Shown piece after piece: positions 58,824 to 64,000 of a DNA stretch of 64,000 nt. How positions within the stretch are numbered: position 1 is the stretch's first letter; the number at the start of each line of letters is the position of its first letter. A program made the position numbers and the translations under genes. The DNA is from Clostridia bacterium (GTDB lineage Bacteria; Bacillota; Clostridia; Christensenellales; Borkfalkiaceae). The stretch lies in NCBI GenBank assembly GCA_017463105.1, contig JAFTPU010000002.1:62001-126000 (forward strand), given 5' to 3'. The notes under the pieces were generated by a model. The model was given only the letters and a program-made list of their open reading frames with translations. It had not been told where the DNA came from and did no database searches.

Positions 58824-59594
58824 ATGGAGAAAGAAGAGGAGAACGTTTACGGGGGATTCGGCGGCACGGAGCAAGGTAAGAAAGAGGTCGGGGACGGCGC
58901 GAAAGCGTACGGGGCGTCCGACGGAGAAAAGGGCTCGGCTGTGCCGAGGAAATTCAAGGACGTAGACGCCCTTGCACGGGCGTACAGTTCTTTGCAGGCG
59001 GAGTTTACGAGACGTAGTCAACGCCTGAGGGAGCTGGAGAAGCAAATGGAGAATCCCGAGACGGGGAAGGAGAAAAAGAAGGACGAAGCGACGGCGTCGG
59101 CGGCGGAAAAGCTGCGTAAGACGGCGGAAGCGGCGAGAGCGGAAGGACGGGAGTTCGACCGTTTCGTGTCCGAGCTGGAACAGGCGAACGTACGCGCCGA
59201 AACGGCGGAAGAAACCTTGCCCGAGGAAGGACCCGAGAGCGGAAAGCCCGACGGTATCGTCGCCGCGGAAGCGGAGGAAAAGAACGGAATGCACTTTGAA
59301 GAACAAACCGAGGGCGGGAACGGAGAAAAGCCGTTTTCGGCGGGGGACAGTACGTCCGTCGCAACAAGCCGTGAAAGGGAAACGATCCCGACGGAGGAAC
59401 TCTATCAAAGGGCAAGCCGCGACGAAAGCGTGCGCTTGAGGATCATCGGGGAATATCTTGCCTCGGTTGGAAAGGCGGGCGCGCCGCTGACGAAGGGCGG
59501 CGGAAATACGCCGCTTACGCCGCCGATCAAAGCCAAGACCATCGAGGACGCGGGAAATATGGCGCTGAGATGGTTTAAAAAGAGGGCGGAGTGA
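58824..59594 (+). CDS. phage scaffolding protein (putative)
   Basis: A 256-residue, highly charged, Glu/Lys/Ala/Gly-rich protein located between portal and coat, the standard scaffold position. PRKFKDVDALARAYSSLQAEFTRRSQRLRELE near 40-72 is a helical segment common in phage scaffolds. The long low-complexity middle and C-terminal helix (TIEDAGNMALRWFKKRAE) also fit. No enzymatic motif is seen. The ribosome site is CGGAGG. Confidence 0.75.
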   Translation: MEKEEENVYGGFGGTEQGKKEVGDGAKAYGASDGEKGSAVPRKFKDVDALARAYSSLQAEFTRRSQRLRELEKQMENPETGKEKKKDEATASAAEKLRKTAEAARAEGREFDRFVSELEQANVRAETAEETLPEEGPESGKPDGIVAAEAEEKNGMHFEEQTEGGNGEKPFSAGDSTSVATSRERETIPTEELYQRASRDESVRLRIIGEYLASVGKAGAPLTKGGGNTPLTPPIKAKTIEDAGNMALRWFKKRAE

Positions 59595-59605
59595 GGAGGC
59601 GAAAA

Positions 59606-59645
59606 AATGCAAAATGCAAAATAAAAAATGCAGAATGCAAAATAA
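59606..59645. repeat. AAAATGC dispersed repeat, copy 5 (degenerate)
   Basis: Heptads AAAATGC and AGAATGC follow the scaffold stop without a clear right arm; an A/T-rich stretch continues to the coat gene ribosome site AGGAG. Confidence 0.65.
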
Positions 59646-59703
59646 ATGAAATGTTAAATCAATAAATCAAATTATTAAATTAAAAAATTAGGAGAAAAAC
59701 AAT

Positions 59704-60873
59704 ATGATTACAATTGAAACGGCTGATAACGCTTTGAAATCTTTTTATCTCGACGCAGTGACGGAGGCGCTCGATCTTAAAGCGAATCCTCTGCTTGCGC
59801 AGTTTGCGCGTTCGACGGCGGACGTCGTGGGCAAGGACGTGAGAAAACTCGTCAAATACGGCATGAACGGCGGTATTTCCGCCGGTAGCGAAACGGGGGA
59901 TCTTCCCGCCGCTTCGCAAAGAGACAGGGTACAGTTCGTAGCCACGCTTAAAAATCTTTACGGCACGATCGAGATATCCGATAAGGCGCTTCGCGCTTCG
60001 GCAAATAACGAGGGCGCGTTCGTCAATCTGCTCAACGACGAGATGCAATCGCTCGTTAAGAGCGCGTCCTTCAACTTCGGCAGAATGTTGTACGGCGACG
60101 GTACGGGATATCTGACGACCGTGAACATGGTGTCGACGGGCAGTAAACTCACGCTGGCGGACGTGCGCGGCGTGGTGGAGGGTATGATCGTCGATTTCGG
60201 CGATTCCTCGGGCAATCTCATTGACTATGCCTGCGGCTACAAAGTGGTGAGCGTGGACCGCGCGACGAAAGTCGCGTATCTTTCGGGGGCGGTTGACCTT
60301 GCGGATTGTATTCCCGTCGGTGCAAAGATGTATCTGCACGGCTCAAAGGGATATGAGTTGACGGGTTTGAAGGCGATCTTCGGCGACGGAGAATTGTACG
60401 GCGTAGACAGAAGCACCCCGATCATGAAGCCGTATAAAAAGACGTCGGTGGGCGAAATTTCCGAAAGCGTCATTCAGACGGCGATGGATATGATCGAGGA
60501 AAATTCGGGCAGTAAGGTGAATTTCATCGTCTGCTCCTGGGGCGTGAAACGTGCGTTGGCGGAGTATCTGAGACAAAATTCGGTCGTGATGCCGACTATC
60601 GAATTCGAGGGCGGTTTCAAAGCAGTATCGTTTAACGGTATTCCCGTGGTTGCGGACAGATTCTGTCCTGAGGGGACGATGTATCTTCTGAACACGGACG
60701 ATTTCAAGATCCATCAGCTTTGCGATTGGAAGTGGTTGGAGGGCGAGGACGGGAAGATCCTGAAACAGATCCCCGGCAAGCCCGTTTACACCGCGACACT
60801 CGTCAAGTATGCAGAGCTCATGTGCGACCGTCCCAACGGTCAGGGTATGCTTTCGGGAATCACGGAAGCGTGA
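59704..60873 (+). CDS. phage major capsid protein
   Basis: A 389-residue coat protein, probably of the HK97 fold in a P22-like branch. ETADNALKSFYLDAVTEALDLKANPLLAQFARS at the N-terminus and the central FVATLKNLYGTIEISDKALRAS support a coat protein, as do FNFGRMLYGDGTGYL and the late GIPVVADRFCPEGTMYLLNTDDFKIHQLCDWKWLE. The N-terminus lacks a large cleavable delta domain, consistent with the separate scaffold gene. A strong AGGAG site precedes the ATG and a leaky terminator follows, suiting high expression. Confidence 0.88.
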   Translation: MITIETADNALKSFYLDAVTEALDLKANPLLAQFARSTADVVGKDVRKLVKYGMNGGISAGSETGDLPAASQRDRVQFVATLKNLYGTIEISDKALRASANNEGAFVNLLNDEMQSLVKSASFNFGRMLYGDGTGYLTTVNMVSTGSKLTLADVRGVVEGMIVDFGDSSGNLIDYACGYKVVSVDRATKVAYLSGAVDLADCIPVGAKMYLHGSKGYELTGLKAIFGDGELYGVDRSTPIMKPYKKTSVGEISESVIQTAMDMIEENSGSKVNFIVCSWGVKRALAEYLRQNSVVMPTIEFEGGFKAVSFNGIPVVADRFCPEGTMYLLNTDDFKIHQLCDWKWLEGEDGKILKQIPGKPVYTATLVKYAELMCDRPNGQGMLSGITEA

Positions 60874-60902
60874 GTTCGCGGATAGCCTGAGTGCATGAAC
60901 GG

Positions 60903-60942
60903 GGTACCCGTGTACGCGTTGAACGGTACACGGGTACCTTTT
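60903..60942 (+). terminator. hairpin after the coat gene (partial terminator)
   Basis: GGTACCCGTGTAC (60903-60915) pairs perfectly with GTACACGGGTACC (60926-60938), followed by four T. The short T-run suggests partial read-through into the connector genes. Confidence 0.75.
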
Positions 60943-60974
60943 GATAAAAAAGAAAAAGAGGAGGAAGGATCACG

Positions 60975-61526
60975 ATGACGGTGAAAGAAATTATCATTGC
61001 CGCCGCGGCGGAGCTGGGGATCGCGGACGAGGTGCGGGCGTACGTGGACGGTACGGCGGACGACGGCAAAGGCAAAACGGAAGATCTGCTTCGGTGTTTT
61101 AATTTAGTGGAGAACGAGCTGGCGCTCGATTATTTGCCGCTTTATGCGGAGGACGAGTTCGAGAGCACGACGGGCGCGATCTATTATACGCAATTCGAGC
61201 GAGGCGTAGTGCGAGTGCTCGGCGTGGAGGACGAGTGGGGGAACGCGGCGGCGTTCAAGCTGTTCCCCGAGTATCTGAAAACACAGAGCGGGAAGGTACG
61301 GGTGCGTTATACGTACACGCCCGAAGCGAAGGGACTCGACGGGGAGAGCGACTTCGTTCTGAACGCTTCCGTACGGTTGTTCGCGTACGGGATCGCGGCG
61401 GAATATGCGTTGGCAAACGGGCTGTTCGAGGACGCCGCGGTTTGGGATAAAAAATACAAGGACGCGATCGGGGCGGCGTACCGTCTGCGTTCGGGAAAGA
61501 AAATACGGTCGAGGCGGTGGGCGTGA
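60975..61526 (+). CDS. phage head-tail connector (gp4-like, putative)
   Basis: A 183-residue protein. The position after the coat gene and the pattern VKEIIIAAAAELGIADEV .. LLRCFNLVENELALDYLPL .. ALANGLFEDAAVWDKKYKDAI resemble small head-completion or gp4-like connectors that close the portal. The basic tail is RSGKKIRSRRWA. Assignment is from position and general pattern rather than a specific motif. AGGAGGAAGG precedes the ATG. It is coupled to the next gene by TGATG. Confidence 0.68.
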   Translation: MTVKEIIIAAAAELGIADEVRAYVDGTADDGKGKTEDLLRCFNLVENELALDYLPLYAEDEFESTTGAIYYTQFERGVVRVLGVEDEWGNAAAFKLFPEYLKTQSGKVRVRYTYTPEAKGLDGESDFVLNASVRLFAYGIAAEYALANGLFEDAAVWDKKYKDAIGAAYRLRSGKKIRSRRWA

Positions 61527-62911
61527 TGTTGGGATTCAAAAAGAAAGCGTTAAATACCGTCGTCGGGACGGTACGGGCGAGCTTTAACGGGTTCGCTGTG
61601 GGCGGTAAAAAGACGAAAGGCGTTCTGACGGCGGGCGCGTGTAAAAATTGCGACTGTTCCGACGGATACCTGCGCGCGGGGGCGGGGGCGAGAGAGTACA
61701 TTCCGTCCTCGTTGGAAAGCGTGATACTTGCGGCGAACATGCCCGAGCCCGACCGTTTTTTCTTTCTTGCCAAAAAGGAAAGCGGCGGCGGGTATGCGGA
61801 GAAGTTGGGGTATATCTCGACGGCGGGGACGGTGTACGTATACGACGAAAGCGCGGCGAGCTGGGCGAACGTATATTCCTTCGGTAAGCGCATGCGACCG
61901 CTTACGGCGATCGATACGGACGGAAACGCGTCCAATCTGTTTATCGGCGAGAAGGGGCTGTATACCTGTTCGTACGAGGGGGACATGGCTTCGACGGGCG
62001 TGACGGCGGCGAGCCGTGCGGCGTGTTTTTTCAAGGGCAGACTGTATTACGTGAAGGAACCGTTCACGCTCGTATATTCGGCTCCTTATTCGGCGACGGA
62101 ATTTACGGCGGACATCGACGACGGCGGAAACGTGCGATTTCCGTCGGAGGACGGGAAGATCGTCGCGTTGTTGCCGTTTAAAGAAAAGCTGTATCTGTTT
62201 TACGAATACGGGATCGCGGAGCTGACGCCTGCGGGTACGGCGCGGGAGTTCGTTTTTCGCAAGGTCGGCTACGGCGGCGGGAGAATATTCGGCGATTCGG
62301 TGGGCGCGTGCGAGGCGGGCGGTGAAAAAGCGTTTTTTCTTGCCGAGGACGGCGTTTACGCGTTCGACGGAACAAGTACGAAAAAGGCGTGTAAAAATTT
62401 GCGCATAACCCCCGTTCGGGGTGGGCAGGTATGCAATCACGCCGTTTTCGAGGGGAAATATTTCGTCGTGTATCCGTCGACGGACGGGGAGAAAAAAGGG
62501 CTGATCGTAGACGCGGAAAGCGGGGAAGGATATTTTGCTTTCGCGCCCGAAGGCGTTTCCGATCATCGCGGTTTGGCGTTTTGCTCGTTCGGGCTGCGGG
62601 TGCGCGTTTTGTCGAAGGACGGCGCGTTGCCGAGCGGAGAGGAACGGGTCTTTTCCGCGGGCGGGATCGATTTCGATACGCGGGGCGTGAAAACGTTGAA
62701 GCGGTTGCTTCTGACGGGCGGCGGGAGCGTACGCGTCGCGGTGAGCGACGGGAAGAATACGCAGTCGTTCGAGAGTGCGTTCGAAAACGGGAGTATGGAA
62801 TTGAAAGCTTCGCTTAAGGGCGAAAGTTTTTCGATAAAGCTTGCGCTCGAAAAAGACGCGGAGGTGCGGAGCGTGACGGCGGAGGCGCAGACGCTCGGCG
62901 GGATAAAATAA
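61526..62911 (+). CDS. phage gp10-like tail-hub/DNA-stabilisation protein (putative)
   Basis: A 461-residue beta-rich protein following the gp4-like gene, where P22 has gp10. It contains repeated propeller-like strands such as NLFIGEKGLYTCSYE, AACFFKGRLYYVKEP, KLYLFYEYGIAEL, AFFLAEDGVYAFDG and HAVFEGKYFVVYPS. The N-terminus has a CKNCDCSDG cysteine cluster. The start is ATG 61526 in the TGATG overlap; GTG 61517 is an alternative. It would seal packaged DNA if the analogy holds. Confidence 0.65.
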   Translation: MLGFKKKALNTVVGTVRASFNGFAVGGKKTKGVLTAGACKNCDCSDGYLRAGAGAREYIPSSLESVILAANMPEPDRFFFLAKKESGGGYAEKLGYISTAGTVYVYDESAASWANVYSFGKRMRPLTAIDTDGNASNLFIGEKGLYTCSYEGDMASTGVTAASRAACFFKGRLYYVKEPFTLVYSAPYSATEFTADIDDGGNVRFPSEDGKIVALLPFKEKLYLFYEYGIAELTPAGTAREFVFRKVGYGGGRIFGDSVGACEAGGEKAFFLAEDGVYAFDGTSTKKACKNLRITPVRGGQVCNHAVFEGKYFVVYPSTDGEKKGLIVDAESGEGYFAFAPEGVSDHRGLAFCSFGLRVRVLSKDGALPSGEERVFSAGGIDFDTRGVKTLKRLLLTGGGSVRVAVSDGKNTQSFESAFENGSMELKASLKGESFSIKLALEKDAEVRSVTAEAQTLGGIK

Positions 62912-62926
62912 AGGAGGAGAGAGACG

Positions 62927-63418
62927 GTGACGATCGATATCATATCGTATACAGCCGAACAGTTTGCGGCGTTGACGGCGGAACAGTTACTCGAGGTGAA
63001 AACGGCGCAGTTACAAAAGAACAGGTTGCTGTTAAAGCTGGAGGAGGAGAAGGAAAAAGAGAAGCAGCGATTGCTGGACAACGGCACGTTTCTTTCCCCG
63101 ATTTGGGCGCTTTATTGCGAAAAATTGACGGCGGAATACGAACAGGAAATCACGCAGGTGCGAGAAGCGTTGCTTTTCTATCTGCAATATTCTTCAAAAG
63201 TGGACGAAGGGGACGGCTTCCCCTACCTCGTGGATTATTCCCTTTCGCTCGACGAGCGTGTAACGATCGTGAAGGAATATTACGAAACGACGTACAACAA
63301 GGATTGGGCGGCGATTCTCGAGGCTTACAAGCTCGACAGAGTCGCGGTGGCGTATCTCGGCGAATATTACGGGGCGCTATACGACCATTTCAATGCGGGC
63401 GTTATGGCGGGAACGTAA
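62927..63418 (+). CDS. phage protein of unknown function with N-terminal coiled coil
   Basis: A 163-residue protein starting at GTG 62927 with AAGGAGGAGAG upstream. Residues 10-60 (AEQFAALTAEQLLEVKTAQLQKNRLLLKLEEEKEKEKQ pattern) are predicted long helix; the rest is mixed with many Tyr (KEYYETTYNKDWAAILEAYKLDRV). In P22 the needle gene gp26 occupies this place, but no sequence match is evident. It is the last gene of the cassette; an AAAATGC repeat follows. Confidence 0.6.
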   Translation: MTIDIISYTAEQFAALTAEQLLEVKTAQLQKNRLLLKLEEEKEKEKQRLLDNGTFLSPIWALYCEKLTAEYEQEITQVREALLFYLQYSSKVDEGDGFPYLVDYSLSLDERVTIVKEYYETTYNKDWAAILEAYKLDRVAVAYLGEYYGALYDHFNAGVMAGT

Positions 63419-63454
63419 GCGGAATGCGGAGTGGCGGGTGGCGGGTGCTACCCG

Positions 63455-63500
63455 CCAAATGCAAAATGCAAAATGCAAAAATATTGAATGATATATAATA
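63455..63500. repeat. AAAATGC dispersed repeat, copy 6 (partial)
   Basis: Three AAATGCAAA heptads then ATTGAATGATATATAAT; the right arm is lost. It marks the end of the phage cassette. Confidence 0.7.
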
Positions 63501-63540
63501 CCACAATTTCGACCTTGTATTTATTGTTGTTCGCCATAGC

Positions 63541-63700
63541 GATTGACCGCTACGCGGTGTTTAGCGCAACCTATGGTTGCTTTAGGTAAGGCTGCAACGC
63601 CCTACGGGCGCGACTGCCGTCGAGGCGTAAAGGCTCTGCCTTTACAATCCGCAAGGAACTAAGTTCCTTGACCTCTAATCAGAAACGACGGCGTTTTTTT
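63541..63700 (+). ncRNA. branched multi-hairpin element ending in a terminator
   Basis: An outer stem GCCGTCG (63616-63622) with CGACGGC (63686-63692) encloses two perfect hairpins, GTAAAGG..CCTTTAC (63627-63645) and AAGGAAC-TAA-GTTCCTT (63653-63669). T7 follows at 63694-63700. Further small stems (CCGC-TA-GCGG, GCAACC-TAT-GGTTGC) lie upstream. It could be a structured RNA or a mobile hairpin element serving as terminator. Confidence 0.5.
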
Positions 63701-63717
63701 GTTTCGTTGTGAAACGG

Positions 63718-63746
63718 TTGCTTTTTTCGGCGGGGTTTGATATAAT
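63718..63746 (+). promoter_or_regulatory. promoter of dut
   Basis: TTGCTT (63718-63723), 17 bp, TATAAT (63741-63746). Confidence 0.78.
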
Positions 63747-63787
63747 AGAGACGAAAAAAAGCGGGTGACCGCAAAACGAGGTGCTTT

Positions 63788-64000
63788 ATGTCGAAAATCA
63801 ACGTGAAAAAATTAGACCCCAATGCCGTTCTGCCGACTTACGGTTCGGAATTTGCCGCGGGCGCGGACCTTTACGCGCTGTCCGACGGCGAGATCGTTTT
63901 TGCGCCGCACGAGACCAAGCTTGTCCGTACGGGGCTCGCGATGGAGATTCCCGAAGGCTACGCAGGGCTGATCTATGCCAGAAGCGGGCTTGCGTCCAAG
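63788..64000 (+). CDS. dut: dUTP diphosphatase, N-terminal part (cut by window end)
   Basis: The first 71 residues of a trimeric dUTPase that hydrolyses dUTP to dUMP and pyrophosphate, keeping uracil out of DNA. Motif 1 is AGADLYA (about 25-31), and motif 2 YARSGLASK sits at the cut end. LVRTGLAMEIPEGYAGLI is also typical. GAGGTG lies 3-4 nt before the ATG. The gene continues beyond 64000. It may be a normal host gene or belong to the adjacent phage region; its own promoter and the terminator upstream favour the host. Confidence 0.9.
   Translation, partial: MSKINVKKLDPNAVLPTYGSEFAAGADLYALSDGEIVFAPHETKLVRTGLAMEIPEGYAGLIYARSGLASK

Larger units (their letters stand above)
63419..63787. other. 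non-coding spacer with repeat, structured element and dut promoter
   Basis: A 369-bp gap without a supported gene. It contains an AAAATGC repeat, a branched hairpin element ending in a seven-T run, and the dut promoter, each listed separately. Confidence 0.7.

Overview
The window looks like a chromosomal segment of a low-complexity Gram-positive anaerobe, most likely Bacillota class Clostridia. A Christensenellales-type gut bacterium is my guess, not a demonstrated assignment. Supporting signs are strong AGGAGG ribosome sites, textbook sigma-A promoters (TTGACA-17-TATAAT), lipobox lipoproteins with Ser/Asp/Gly-rich tethers, fermentative pyruvate formate-lyase, an acetyl-CoA type MetA, a two-gene SufC/SufB-like Fe-S system, and no outer-membrane genes. 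Coding density is high and many genes overlap by 4 to 30 bp.

Layout. 0.2-3.7 kb: pyruvate formate-lyase locus (activase, thioredoxin-like protein, PFL core) in which the glycyl-radical domain is a separate 77-codon gene. 3.8-5.7 kb: surface metallo-beta-lactamase-fold lipoprotein and tcdA. 5.8-8.0 kb, minus strand: metY-metA (homocysteine from O-acetylhomoserine). 8.2-15.5 kb: a five-gene oligopeptide ABC importer whose OppC-type permease carries a large RCC1-like beta-propeller. 15.7-20.3 kb: CNNM/CBS protein, galE, YgjP-type peptidase, transglutaminase-like lipoprotein. 20.4-22.1 kb: sufC and a short sufB-like gene. 22.1-24.8 kb: two convergent M18 aminopeptidases. 25.1-28.3 kb: MarR regulator with a fused ABC exporter. 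28.6-31.6 kb: DUF378 protein, LemA and a DUF2207 membrane protein. 31.6-43.2 kb: DUF1508 coiled-coil protein, two flavoproteins, dipeptidase, RadC, a NarL-type two-component pair, a HAD phosphatase, and MgtE with a short upstream leader ORF.

43.4-53.1 kb is an envelope-signalling neighbourhood. It has a membrane-anchored propeller protein, a tandemly duplicated ABC-2 transporter, two paralogous small two-helix membrane proteins, and an OmpR-type two-component operon. Matching triple direct repeats with an 11-bp period occur upstream of the transporter block and upstream of the two-component operon, so these genes are probably one regulon.

53.2-63.4 kb is a compact P22-order phage head cassette: ArpU/sigma-like regulator, large terminase, possible small-terminase tail, portal, scaffold, coat, gp4-like connector, gp10-like protein and one unknown. 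A consensus Gram-positive SOS (LexA) box lies upstream of it. No integrase, replication, tail-fibre or lysis gene is visible before dut starts at 63.8 kb. An AAAATGC-rich dispersed repeat occurs at least six times, inside the opp operon and through the phage cassette. Several multi-hairpin intergenic arrays are also present. I see no rRNA, tRNA or CRISPR.
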